35,821 bases of DNA from RGIG5057 sp964371585 (GCA_964371585.1 CAYJMD010000009.1:1-35821), one strand, 5' to 3'; positions 8,679-17,968 are shown, counted from the first letter of the stretch. Translations and numbers: made by a program. Notes: a model not told the origin generated them from the letters alone.

Positions 8679-9698
8679 TTAAAATTGATTTAAGAATCTA
8701 ACATCATTTTCATATAAATATCTTAAATCATTAATTCCAAATTTAATCATAGCAATTCTTTCAACGCCCATTCCAAAAGCAAATCCTGTATACTTAGTAG
8801 AATCTACTCCTGAAGCTTCTAAAACATTAGGATGTACCATACCAGCACCTAATATTTCAATCCAACCTTCACCTTTACAAACTTTACAACCTTCACCACC
8901 ACATACAAAGCATGTTACATCTACTTCTGCACTTGGCTCTGTAAATGGAAAATGATGTGGTCTTAAACGTATTTTAGTATCTTTACCAAAATATGTTTTT
9001 GCAAACATTTCTAGTGTTCCTTTTAAATCTGCCATAGTAATGTTTTCATCAACAACTAACCCTTCAACTTGATGGAACATAGGAGAATGTGTAGCATCAA
9101 CATCATCTGATCTGTATACTCTACCTGGAGCTATTATTTTAATAGGTGGTTTATTATCTAACATTGTTCTAACCTGTACAGGAGAAGTTTGAGATCTTAA
9201 AATAATATCATCATTTATATAAAAAGTATCTTGTGTATCTCTTGATGGATGATCAATAGGAGCATTTAAACAATCAAAGTTTATATATGCTTTTTCAACT
9301 TCTGGCCCCTCAGCAATAGAATATCCCATAGACATAAATATTTCTTTAATATCATCTAAAACAATACTAAGTGGATGCTTATGTCCTATTTTATTTAAAT
9401 CTTTATCTATAGAAATATCAATAGACTCGTTTTTAAGTTTCTCATCAACTGCAACTTCTTTTAACAATTTAAGTCTATAATCTAAATTAGATTCAACTTC
9501 ATTTCTAAATATATTAACATCTTTACCAAATTCTTTTCTTTCCTCAATATCCATAGCACCTAAAGATTTTAAAAGTACTGTTATTTCTCCTTTTTTCCCT
9601 AGATATTTAACTTTTAAACCTTCTACATCTGCTAGAGTATGAGCTTCCGTTATATCTATATCAAATTGTCTTTTTACATTTAAAATTGCACTGTTCAT
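8679..9698 (-). CDS. pheS: Phenylalanine-tRNA ligase alpha subunit
   Basis: This is the catalytic alpha subunit, 339 residues, of normal length. An N-terminal coiled coil (about 1-90) is followed by the class II catalytic domain. Motif 2 is visible as APGRVYRSDDVDATHSPMFH and motif 3 as GFAFGMGVERIAMIKFGI. A CxxC-type insert (CFVCGGEGCKVCKGEGW), seen in many bacterial PheS proteins, could bind zinc. The ATG follows GAGGG and a leader of only about 20 bases. The operon therefore has no room for a T-box, which often controls pheST in Bacillota. Confidence 0.97.
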   Translation of the reverse strand: MNSAILNVKRQFDIDITEAHTLADVEGLKVKYLGKKGEITVLLKSLGAMDIEERKEFGKDVNIFRNEVESNLDYRLKLLKEVAVDEKLKNESIDISIDKDLNKIGHKHPLSIVLDDIKEIFMSMGYSIAEGPEVEKAYINFDCLNAPIDHPSRDTQDTFYINDDIILRSQTSPVQVRTMLDNKPPIKIIAPGRVYRSDDVDATHSPMFHQVEGLVVDENITMADLKGTLEMFAKTYFGKDTKIRLRPHHFPFTEPSAEVDVTCFVCGGEGCKVCKGEGWIEILGAGMVHPNVLEASGVDSTKYTGFAFGMGVERIAMIKFGINDLRYLYENDVRFLNQF

Positions 9699-9723
9699 TT
9701 TTTTCCCTCATTTCAATATCCAT

Positions 9724-9752
9724 ATTATATAATATTTATATATAAAAATCAA
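9724..9752 (-). promoter_or_regulatory. Sigma-A promoter of the pheS-pheT-glycosidase operon
   Basis: On the minus strand TTGATT (9752-9747) and TATAAT (9729-9724) have a 17-base spacer. Start of transcription is expected near 9717, about 20 bases before the pheS ATG. No T-box sequence (TGGNACCGCG-like) is present in or upstream of this leader. Confidence 0.7.
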
Positions 9753-9859
9753 TAAAAAAAGCTATTTTAAACGATATTGTACTTAGTTTTTTTAGTACTT
9801 TAAAAGTTATATATTTTTTCTACTTTAAACATTAGCATATCAAATTAAATTTTAAACAT

Positions 9860-9886
9860 AAAAAAACCCGAGAAATTAATCTCGGG
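9860..9886 (-). terminator. Rho-independent terminator of the SLH protein gene
   Basis: On the minus strand CCCGAGA pairs with TCTCGGG around a 6-base loop and is followed by seven T. The stem is G/C-rich and lies 7 bases after the stop of the SLH gene. Confidence 0.93.
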
Positions 9887-9892
9887 CTTATA

Positions 9893-11647
9893 TTATTTAA
9901 CTAAATACATTTGTGAATTAGAACTAGGCATATTTGAAATCATAGTTACAATGTTATTTTGATATTGCTCAATTGTTAAACCTGTAGAGTATGGATAATC
10001 AACTATAAATGTAATAGTATTGCCTACATATTTAACATCATCTGCTATCATAAGATCACCAAATAATAAATTTAAATCTGTATTAGAGTTTATAACATTA
10101 ACAGTAACCTCAGCTCTTATTCTAGTATATAGACCATCATAATATACAACAGGTATAATTGGTTTAGTACTAGCTTCTAAAACAATCTGATTTTGTTTTA
10201 CGTAATCAACATACTCATTTGTAGTATACTGACTTGCAGCTAAAGTTATAGAATCAGTTACTGATTTATGAAAGGTACTATATGATATTGATTTATAATC
10301 AACATTGAAAATATTTTCAACATATTTAGTAAATTTGTAATCATATCCTTGCATATGTTTTAAACTAGTGATGTAATGTTCTACTGGAATATTAGCATCT
10401 GCTTCTTCTTTTACAATAAATGGCATTTCATAAATATTATTAGGAATTTCATTTAAAGTAAACGGATAATCTGATGCATTACTAGGAGTATTTGTACCTT
10501 CTCTTATTGAATACTCAGAATAATATGTCCATAAATATCCACTATCTAAGACATCATTTAAAATATTAATCATTTCAAGCTCACTAAGTTTAGTATCTAA
10601 AGAAACATTGCTATACTTTTCTGGAATGAATCCTTCGTTAATCCAATGTTCTAAATCGTAACCAATTAAGGTTTCATGGTTAATATTTGCAGGCATCACA
10701 AGTTTAGTAAGAGCAAGATATACTGGTATATCTCCTAATACTACAGAATTATACATTTCAGATTTAGCTGGAAAATATTTAATTATAGATTGTTCACCAT
10801 CTTGTAAGATTAAATTTTTCGTTTCTAATCTTTCAATATGTTCATCAGGATATACTGTTGGCAACTTAAGTCCATAAGCTGAGTAAATAAGCATCATAGC
10901 TTCAACTTTAGTTACTTCAACACCTTCTGGACTAGTAACTTCTCCAGTATTTTCTGAAGTAGTATCTTTAAGTCTATAATCAAAAGTATATGCTAAAGAC
11001 TCAATAATTGCCTCATCAGAAATTTGAATAACAGATTTACTAGCAGATGCATCTGATAAATTAAATGCAAGTTGTAGTATTTCAGCTATCGATAATCCTT
11101 TTTGTGGTGCATATAAATTATTTCCCATACCATTGATTAAAGATTTTTCATACATTTCTGTTACTGAATCATAAAACCAATCGTTAGAATTCACATCTGT
11201 AAATGTTATTGCTTCTCTTACATCTGGTAATGATATTAAAGATTGATTTAAATTAGACAATATTTTTGCAATCTCAGCTCTAGTTACATTTTTTGTTAAA
11301 GCTAAAGTAGAATCAGATGTACCTTGAATAATATTGTTATATACAAAAAATTCTATTAAATCAGTTTCTGATGCTACAAGATCCGGTAAATCATTGTAAT
11401 TGTTTAATGTGAAATCATCTGGAACTTTAATCATATTATTTGCTAGTGAAGTTTGCTCTGTATAATCTATAGCTCTTGCTAAAAAAAGAATAGTTTCTTC
11501 TCTTGTTACTGTTCTACTTGGATCTTCATAAAAATCACCTTCAGTTTTAACACTTAAGTCAAGCCAGTTTGGAGTAGGAAACGTTGCTGCACTAACTGTT
11601 GTTAGCAATAATGTTGCTGTTAGGATGCTCGTAAGTAACTTTCTCAT
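9893..11647 (-). CDS. Secreted SLH-domain surface protein with a novel C-terminal domain
   Basis: This is a predicted exported protein of 584 residues that should bind secondary wall polymers through SLH domains. A signal peptide is clear (residues 1-20, cleaved after VSAA or nearby). Two or three SLH-type repeats follow: VTREETILFLARAIDY, then VTRAEIAKILSNL leading into FTDVNSNDWFYDSV and GMGNNLYAPQKGLS. A further degenerate repeat lies around 215-260. Residues about 390-584 form a C-terminal domain that aligns nearly gap-free with the last 200 residues of the membrane protein at 16554-17915. Shared positions include PSNAxxYPFTL, EYVxYVKxNxI, YxDGxxxRxR and LLFGDLxI. I do not know this domain. 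The gene has its own strong promoter and terminator. Confidence 0.85.
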   Translation of the reverse strand: MRKLLTSILTATLLLTTVSAATFPTPNWLDLSVKTEGDFYEDPSRTVTREETILFLARAIDYTEQTSLANNMIKVPDDFTLNNYNDLPDLVASETDLIEFFVYNNIIQGTSDSTLALTKNVTRAEIAKILSNLNQSLISLPDVREAITFTDVNSNDWFYDSVTEMYEKSLINGMGNNLYAPQKGLSIAEILQLAFNLSDASASKSVIQISDEAIIESLAYTFDYRLKDTTSENTGEVTSPEGVEVTKVEAMMLIYSAYGLKLPTVYPDEHIERLETKNLILQDGEQSIIKYFPAKSEMYNSVVLGDIPVYLALTKLVMPANINHETLIGYDLEHWINEGFIPEKYSNVSLDTKLSELEMINILNDVLDSGYLWTYYSEYSIREGTNTPSNASDYPFTLNEIPNNIYEMPFIVKEEADANIPVEHYITSLKHMQGYDYKFTKYVENIFNVDYKSISYSTFHKSVTDSITLAASQYTTNEYVDYVKQNQIVLEASTKPIIPVVYYDGLYTRIRAEVTVNVINSNTDLNLLFGDLMIADDVKYVGNTITFIVDYPYSTGLTIEQYQNNIVTMISNMPSSNSQMYLVK

Positions 11648-11676
11648 AGTAATTCTCCTTTTTAATCAGTAAATTT

Positions 11677-11696
11677 ATAAACTTACTTAAGTTTAT
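11677..11696. repeat. Inverted repeat in the leader of the SLH gene
   Basis: Arms ATAAACTTA and TAAGTTTAT (9 bases) are separated by only CT, between the predicted transcription start and the ribosome site. It could be an operator. As RNA hairpin the stem is all but loopless and would have to open at the tip. Confidence 0.45.
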
Positions 11697-11719
11697 TCTT
11701 GTCTTTTATTTTCATAGGT

Positions 11720-11748
11720 ATTATACTACTTTTTTAACGAAATGTCAA
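11720..11748 (-). promoter_or_regulatory. Consensus sigma-A promoter of the SLH gene
   Basis: On the minus strand TTGACA (11748-11743) and TATAAT (11725-11720) are both perfect, with a 17-base spacer. The leader is about 65 bases. Confidence 0.88.
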
Positions 11749-11790
11749 GTGTTTTAGTTAACATAAAGTGATAACATTTGTTTTTTATAA

Positions 11791-11845
11791 TTTAAAAATA
11801 TACCTTAAACTATTATGTCTAAGGTATATTTATTTATTATTTATT
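11791..11845. repeat. 55-base sequence repeated exactly across the second gap (left copy)
   Basis: This 55-base stretch, which ends at the N run, is identical to the 55 bases that begin right after it (11946-12000). The most likely explanation is one genomic copy present at the ends of two contigs. It contains a 12-base-pair terminator hairpin. Confidence 0.9.
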
Positions 11846-11945
11846 NNNNNNNNNNNNNNNNNNNNNNNNNNNNNNNNNNNNNNNNNNNNNNNNNNNNNNN
11901 NNNNNNNNNNNNNNNNNNNNNNNNNNNNNNNNNNNNNNNNNNNNN
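11846..11945. other. Assembly gap of 100 N, probably spurious
   Basis: This scaffold join is flanked on both sides by the same 55 bases. If the contigs truly overlap, no sequence is missing and about 155 bases of this window are artefact. Confidence 0.9.
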
Positions 11946-12000
11946 TTTAAAAATATACCTTAAACTATTATGTCTAAGGTATATTTATTTATTATTTATT
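11946..12000. repeat. 55-base sequence repeated exactly across the second gap (right copy)
   Basis: Identical to 11791-11845. Its last five bases overlap the stop region of the 1518-residue protein, so this is the natural copy next to that gene's end. Confidence 0.9.
11948..11986 (-). terminator. Terminator of the large surface protein operon
   Basis: AAATATACCTTA and TAAGGTATATTT form a 12-base-pair stem with a 12-base loop; on the minus strand a short T run follows. It starts about 10 bases after the stop of the large gene. The same hairpin appears at 11793-11831 in the left copy of the 55-base repeat. Confidence 0.7.
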
Positions 12001-15000
12001 GGAAATCATCTGCTGCTCTATTATCTATATCAAATAAAGCTACTGTTCCTTTAATTTGATTGTACATATAATCATTTATTGTCCAGATATCTCTTTCAAG
12101 TTGTAATTTTAATGAACCTGTAAGTGCCTCACCTGGAGTTTTAAAGCCTAAGTATCCTTCATAATCCCACTGAGTAGTATTAGTTCCTGAAGCTTGTTTA
12201 TCATTAGTATTATATGAAACTGTTATACCATCATCATCCACATAACTAATATTAAATATTACACCTATATACCCATCTGTATATGGATTATTAATATTAT
12301 TATTTGGACTTGCTGTATTATTCGAAAAGGCTATTGTAGAATTTGGTAGTTTATATTCACCATACCATGATTGTATAAACGCTGAATTATTCGTACTCAT
12401 CATTGAACCATCTAAAATCATTGTACTTGAAACATTAAGTGGTTCCATTTTTGTTGACATCGTATCTATATCATCTGTAACAAATGCATTTCTAAGGTAT
12501 CTATATCCATCATTTGGAGTAAAGTATATTGTATATCCACTATTTTGGAAGTTTATATAGTTACCAGAAGAATTTTTATAATATAGTGAAATATTATCAT
12601 CAAACGTTTTTCCATCTTTTGAAATATAGTAATAACTTGGAGTTATTTCAATTTTTCTTGATACGTCTCCTGCTGTATTAATATATCCTGAAGTTTTTAA
12701 ATCAAAACTAATTCTATATCCAAGTTTAGGAGCATTAACATATTTGACACCTGTATGTTTATATGGTCCAAGTGGCAATATTGTTGCTGGATATGTTCCT
12801 ATTTCATCTTCTGTTCTTGGCATCATAGTATTATATCCGTCTGCATCAACTATCCATTTGTAATAACCAGAATAGTAAGCTGTATTAGTTGATTCATTAA
12901 CATTATTACCATCATTTATTTCTCTAAATACATCTTTAAATGCTAAATCATTACAATCAGTTACTGCAAAATCATATATTCTACCAACATTTATTGTGTT
13001 TTTAGTAGTACTTATTGCATGATACGCATCTGCCATAATATCATTTCTAGATAACAGTGGATATGGCTGATTTTGTGTGTTTTCATTAGTTTTTACCTTA
13101 AGTACTTCTTCATCCTGATATTTCAACCTCGATATATTTGTAGTTTCATAAAATTCATCCATAAGCTCATCTGTTATATTGTATGAAACAGCTACAATCC
13201 TTACTTCATTAGTAATTTGATCTGCAGCATCAGCACCTTCAGTTTGCTCAGTTTTAGCTTTAAATACAGAATTACTTCCTGGTAGATATATAGCGGTATT
13301 TGCTTCAATCATTTCATTTGCAGAAATATTTCTTGTTGTATTTCCAGATGCTACTTTAGCTCCATTTGTTGAATCTAAATATATAATATCAAAATCAAAT
13401 TGCATAAAATATCCCTGAACAAATCCTGTAGTATCTGAATATGCAAAATCCTGTTTAGTAGATCCTGAATATCCTGCCATTTCTGGATCTATAGTAAATT
13501 CCGCACCTTTTTGTAATACAGTAGCTTCTCCTGCTCCTGTTGAATGATCTACATATTTATCTGTAATTAATTCAAATGAAGCAAAGTTAAGTGGATTTAT
13601 TACATTAACTTTATTTACTTCTAATTCATTACTAGTTTTAGCTGTATTTTTATCATTTAAAAACGTTCTTGATTGATTTCTTAAATCATAAGCATCAATA
13701 AGGTTTGTTATAGGGAATAGACCAGTATTAACAGTATATGTGTAATCAGAAGCTCTAAAATTATCTGAACCTATATTATATTTAGAATCTGTAACTAGTT
13801 CATACTCTATTGAGCCTTCTAATACTCTCATACCATTTACATGAGTTTCTGGTATTTTTAAATATGTTTCAACAAAATCATCATAATTAGTTAAGTTTGT
13901 TGTAGGTTTCATATACTCTTCTAAATTTGCAGTATACTGAACTCTAGTTCCAAGTCCATTATAGTCGGACATTGTTGCATCATATGATCTAAATAATGAT
14001 GATGTTCTCATATCCTCTTCTTTAGAAATGGTATTTTTATCAAGCATATCAATTTCACCATCTAATTCTATATAATCATTATGATATTCATAATCCACTT
14101 TAACATTAGCGTATGAACCAACATCACTATAATCTAGTGCAGCAAGTGCAGCTGATGCTGCTGAAGAGGCAGCTGAAGACGCTGATGTTCCTTTTGCAGC
14201 TGATTTATGTATATTATTTAATTCATGTTCTGTCTTACCTGTAAGCTCAGATTTTACAACTGCCGCATTAACAAGTCCCGAGCTATTATTAAATCTATTA
14301 TTATAGCTATTACTCATATTAATAGTATATGATGTATCTCCACCTTCAAAGAGTGTTCCACCTATATTACCACTTGTGCTATCTACAAGTGTCATTTCTT
14401 TTATTCTAAACATTTTAAAGTTTTGAATATCATAGTATGTAAATTGATATGTATATGTAAAAGTGAAATCTGTTTCTTTTTCTCCATAATTAGTATGTGA
14501 TCCCCAACATGAATCTGTATGTGTATGTGAAGTAGGATTACCATCTTCATCTGATCCTGAATTTAGTGGACTTCCTCCACAATCACGTGTCCAATATTCA
14601 TAAGAATATGGTTGTTTCATAGTTACAGTATGAGTAACAGTAACTGGAGTAGTTGTAACCCTATCATAATCAAGAGCCCTTACAACATAAGGATATGCAT
14701 CTATAATATATGGTTTTAATTCATTTCCAGCAGGTATATAGTCGACTTCATCATCATCTAAATCATCATCCGTTGCACCTTTAACATTACTATCTTTGTT
14801 ATTGATAAATGCAAGTTGTCCTACAAGAGTAAGTGGATCAAGAGCATCTGCATCTGCCACTTCTTGATACACTATTTCTACTAGAGCTAGTGCATTTTCT
14901 TTTCTTGCATTCATAAGATCTATTGCTGAAGTATATAAAATAGATACATTTTTAAGTTCACCAAGTAATAAATAATATGAACTTGATAGTGTACTTCCTA

Positions 15001-16552
15001 TATAATTATATTTAACTCTAAATCCAACAAACTCATATTCTTTGCCAGTTAAATAATCTCCTATTGAAGTATCATTATTGGGAGTTATTCTAACTGCTTT
15101 ACTTGCTGGAACTACATATGATTCTTGGAAAGCATACATAGAACCACCACTAGCTAAATCTTCCAATGAACTATTTGTATCAACATGAGATAATTGTTGA
15201 CTTGATTTTGCCAGTTCATCAATAGTGTCTCCATTTTCATCAACATGTCTAACTAATGCTGTAGTTGACGCTTTAGAATATACAAAATTAATTATTATTT
15301 CTTTACGTGTTTCATCTGCTTTTTCATTAACTTGAACCGTATATGTAATAGGTGACAAACTTACTGCAGTTTTAGCATTTGTAATTGAATCAGATTCACC
15401 TCTTTTAGCACCTGTATATGTATAATCTAAATGTTCTAAAACAGGTTTAACTAATAACTCTTCTCCCGGACCTATAGTGTAATATTCATGAAAATCCGGA
15501 TGTATTTGACTTTCTTCAACCGTTACTAGTCCATCTATAATTATATCTTGTGAAGTTTTGCTCATTCCATCAATTGGTATTCCATCTTCATCAACATAAT
15601 TAACATATACATTAGTCTCTTCTAGTGTATTTGGTATAAGTAATATATTATCAAAATGGTTAAGAGCAGATCCGCCTTGTTCATATGTACCATATGCAGT
15701 TGTTGATATGTAACCATTATATATCATCCCTCTACTACTTGTTCCCCAACTACCTGCTGTTATTTGAAAAAAAGTAGAAGGTGTATATATATTAGCTGCT
15801 AAACTTGGAGATACACCTTCAGCTGTGGCACCTGTAGCAAGTGTTCTTGAAAATCTTAAACCAATGTTTTGTAAATCCAAATCATACTTACTATATTTTG
15901 ATGTAGATGACATATATGTTTCATTAAGAAACATGATTACATCTGATGAAAACCTATGAACATCTACCCTTATGTCTTGAGTTCCATCTGCACTAGTTAC
16001 TACTTTGTATTTTTCATATGTAATTGAGCCATCACCATTATCTACTTCATACTCAACAAAATCATTAGAATGCTGTCCTTCTGGAACTGAAGCTTTAGCA
16101 CCATAAAATGACCTAAGTGCATCTGTATTATTAGATATAATACCGCCATAAACATCATAGTATACAGTATTTTCTGCAGCTGTTGTTGCAGACATTGGTA
16201 TTTCACTATAATTTGAAGACATCATAAACTGTCCTTCTTTATCTCCAGATTCATATACTTTATGAAATGTAAATCCAGAAGCATGATATGCATAATCTAC
16301 AATCGAATGCACTTCATCAGGCTCATTTATATACCCCTCAGAATCTTTTTCTGAATCAGGTGTGTTATGATAATCAATTGTATCTTGTGTATACGATCTT
16401 GTTGCTATATATATATACGCTGAAGAATTATTTAAGTCTCCTTGTACATCATTAAACTCAACCTGATATGTTAGATTGTATGCCGATACACTACTAAATA
16501 AACTAAGGAATATACAAACAATAATAGCAATTAATATTTTCTTATTTAACAT
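11996..16552 (-). CDS. Very large secreted surface protein with MucBP-like modules (1518 aa)
   Basis: A signal peptide (residues 1-24, ending VSA) marks this as exported. After an N-terminal beta-rich region come two MucBP/internalin-like modules: VYVNYVDEDGIPIDGMS near 315-331 and ALVRHVDENGDTIDELA near 435-451, each with the xxVxYVDExGxxI pattern of extracellular binding domains. A Cys/His-rich spot (CGGSP then HTHTDSCW, around 655-685) could bind metal or form a disulphide. An Ala/Ser-rich linker lies near 785-810, and the rest is Thr/Asn/Tyr-rich and probably beta structure. No LPXTG motif, C-terminal membrane helix or SLH domain is visible, so it needs a partner to stay on the cell. It begins one base after the stop of the membrane-anchored SLH-like gene, with its ribosome site inside that gene, so the two are tightly coupled. 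It resembles large clostridial secreted proteins of unknown role. Confidence 0.82.
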   Translation of the reverse strand: MLNKKILIAIIVCIFLSLFSSVSAYNLTYQVEFNDVQGDLNNSSAYIYIATRSYTQDTIDYHNTPDSEKDSEGYINEPDEVHSIVDYAYHASGFTFHKVYESGDKEGQFMMSSNYSEIPMSATTAAENTVYYDVYGGIISNNTDALRSFYGAKASVPEGQHSNDFVEYEVDNGDGSITYEKYKVVTSADGTQDIRVDVHRFSSDVIMFLNETYMSSTSKYSKYDLDLQNIGLRFSRTLATGATAEGVSPSLAANIYTPSTFFQITAGSWGTSSRGMIYNGYISTTAYGTYEQGGSALNHFDNILLIPNTLEETNVYVNYVDEDGIPIDGMSKTSQDIIIDGLVTVEESQIHPDFHEYYTIGPGEELLVKPVLEHLDYTYTGAKRGESDSITNAKTAVSLSPITYTVQVNEKADETRKEIIINFVYSKASTTALVRHVDENGDTIDELAKSSQQLSHVDTNSSLEDLASGGSMYAFQESYVVPASKAVRITPNNDTSIGDYLTGKEYEFVGFRVKYNYIGSTLSSSYYLLLGELKNVSILYTSAIDLMNARKENALALVEIVYQEVADADALDPLTLVGQLAFINNKDSNVKGATDDDLDDDEVDYIPAGNELKPYIIDAYPYVVRALDYDRVTTTPVTVTHTVTMKQPYSYEYWTRDCGGSPLNSGSDEDGNPTSHTHTDSCWGSHTNYGEKETDFTFTYTYQFTYYDIQNFKMFRIKEMTLVDSTSGNIGGTLFEGGDTSYTINMSNSYNNRFNNSSGLVNAAVVKSELTGKTEHELNNIHKSAAKGTSASSAASSAASAALAALDYSDVGSYANVKVDYEYHNDYIELDGEIDMLDKNTISKEEDMRTSSLFRSYDATMSDYNGLGTRVQYTANLEEYMKPTTNLTNYDDFVETYLKIPETHVNGMRVLEGSIEYELVTDSKYNIGSDNFRASDYTYTVNTGLFPITNLIDAYDLRNQSRTFLNDKNTAKTSNELEVNKVNVINPLNFASFELITDKYVDHSTGAGEATVLQKGAEFTIDPEMAGYSGSTKQDFAYSDTTGFVQGYFMQFDFDIIYLDSTNGAKVASGNTTRNISANEMIEANTAIYLPGSNSVFKAKTEQTEGADAADQITNEVRIVAVSYNITDELMDEFYETTNISRLKYQDEEVLKVKTNENTQNQPYPLLSRNDIMADAYHAISTTKNTINVGRIYDFAVTDCNDLAFKDVFREINDGNNVNESTNTAYYSGYYKWIVDADGYNTMMPRTEDEIGTYPATILPLGPYKHTGVKYVNAPKLGYRISFDLKTSGYINTAGDVSRKIEITPSYYYISKDGKTFDDNISLYYKNSSGNYINFQNSGYTIYFTPNDGYRYLRNAFVTDDIDTMSTKMEPLNVSSTMILDGSMMSTNNSAFIQSWYGEYKLPNSTIAFSNNTASPNNNINNPYTDGYIGVIFNISYVDDDGITVSYNTNDKQASGTNTTQWDYEGYLGFKTPGEALTGSLKLQLERDIWTINDYMYNQIKGTVALFDIDNRAADDFQ

Positions 16553-16553
16553 A

Positions 16554-17915
16554 CTATTCCTCCATATTCTCTTTTAAAGTTATTCCTGACTTTTCTTTTT
16601 CTAAAATTGTACTATATAAATTTGAGTATGAAACATATATAGTTTCTGTGTTAATTGTATCAGTCATTTTGTAATCAACATAAAATTCATATGTGTCATT
16701 ATTGTATATACGAGATTCATATATACCTAAATCACCAAATAATATATCTTCAGTTGTTTTTGAATTTTCAACAGTAAATTTTATTTGTGTTCTAACTCTA
16801 TAGTTCATTCCATCTGAATAAATAGCTGGTACAACAGTAACTGCCTCACCTGAAATTTTAATCTCGTTTTCTTTAACATAATTAACATATTCTTCTATAT
16901 CACTCATTGGTAAATCAAAAATTAAATATGAGTTTAAGTCTTTTGCAAATTTTTCAGCTGTAATTGTATTGTAATCTATATTTAACATTGTTTCTAAAAA
17001 ATCTTCTGTAAATAATATCATTTGTTGATAGCTATCTTTTTTATATGTAAACATTGATGCAGGACTATAAAATTCTATATCTGTACTACCAATTAGAGGT
17101 AATTCATAAACTGATTTATCAAAATTTGCCAAAGTAAATGGATACTGATCTGCATTACTTGGTACATTTTCAGGATCTATGTTCATTTTATTATTTTCTC
17201 CAAATGTTATTGTATTAAATTCATTTGCAAAATTTATAACAAGCTCATTTAACTGTCCTTTAAAGATCATTTCTTGTCCATTAACATCGTTAATAGCTTC
17301 TACTAATACATCATTTGCAACTAATACTTTTATTGCAACTTGTTCATCTAAAGTGTACTCATTAATATCTCCAATATTTTTATCTAATTCATCATTTTGT
17401 ATATCAGATAATAATATATTTTGAGCATTATAGAAATATTCAATTACATCTATATATGAAATTTGCTCTGAATAATTATCAGCTGTTATCGGAGATTTAG
17501 TAGTGATTTTCATTGACTGACCATAATTTGCCCAACTAGCATCTTGATAATTTCTATCTTCAAATATATAATTAGTAATATCATCCGTATTTAAAGCTAC
17601 AGCAAGTACCATTTTAATCGCTTCCATTTTAGTTACTGTTTCTGTAGTTGCAGCTGATTCATTATCATACATTTTATTAAATCCATAAATATTCATTTTT
17701 TCTTCATATTTATAGTATTTATCATATATACTTGTATTAAGTAAATTAATTATTATAATAATTATTGCTATAATGACTACTAGTCCTAATAATCCAAGTT
17801 GAAATATCTTGTTTTTAAGTAATCTTATTATATCAAAATTCTTTTTAACAACCTTATTTTTGTGTTTTTTCGGAGCTTTTAACTCTTCTTCTAATTTCCT
17901 TTTATTTTCTTCCAT
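16554..17915 (-). CDS. Membrane-anchored extracellular protein with SLH-like region and novel C-terminal domain
   Basis: A Lys-rich cytoplasmic tail (about 1-33) and one membrane helix (LGLLGLVVIIAIIIIIINLL) place the remaining 400 residues outside the cell. The next part is SLH-like (VTKMEAIKMVLAVAL, then FEDRNYQDASWANYGQSM), though degenerate. Residues from about 254 to the end align almost without gaps with residues 390-584 of the SLH protein at 9893-11647. I start at the ATG at 17915, five bases after AGAGGTG; a GTG two codons earlier overlaps that site. It is the first gene of a two-gene operon with the 1518-residue secreted protein, which suggests it anchors or exports that protein. Confidence 0.8.
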   Translation of the reverse strand: MEENKRKLEEELKAPKKHKNKVVKKNFDIIRLLKNKIFQLGLLGLVVIIAIIIIIINLLNTSIYDKYYKYEEKMNIYGFNKMYDNESAATTETVTKMEAIKMVLAVALNTDDITNYIFEDRNYQDASWANYGQSMKITTKSPITADNYSEQISYIDVIEYFYNAQNILLSDIQNDELDKNIGDINEYTLDEQVAIKVLVANDVLVEAINDVNGQEMIFKGQLNELVINFANEFNTITFGENNKMNIDPENVPSNADQYPFTLANFDKSVYELPLIGSTDIEFYSPASMFTYKKDSYQQMILFTEDFLETMLNIDYNTITAEKFAKDLNSYLIFDLPMSDIEEYVNYVKENEIKISGEAVTVVPAIYSDGMNYRVRTQIKFTVENSKTTEDILFGDLGIYESRIYNNDTYEFYVDYKMTDTINTETIYVSYSNLYSTILEKEKSGITLKENMEE

Positions 17916-17939
17916 TTCCACACCTCTTATACATAATAT

Positions 17940-17968
17940 ATTTTATAACATAATTGTTTTTTTATCAA
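17940..17968 (-). promoter_or_regulatory. Sigma-A promoter of the surface-protein operon
   Basis: On the minus strand TTGATA (17968-17963) and TAAAAT (17945-17940) are separated by 17 bases. Confidence 0.55.

Noticed and set aside
9775..9800. Short hairpin GTACT...AGTAC
   Set aside because: Only 5 base pairs in A/T-rich DNA; no U tract or link to a gene.
9699..9890. T-box leader before pheS
   Set aside because: The promoter lies only 20 bases before pheS, and no T-box consensus or tRNA-specifier structure is visible.
14742..14750. GTCGAC similar to a Spo0A box
   Set aside because: Lacks the full TGTCGAA, stands alone and is inside a coding region.
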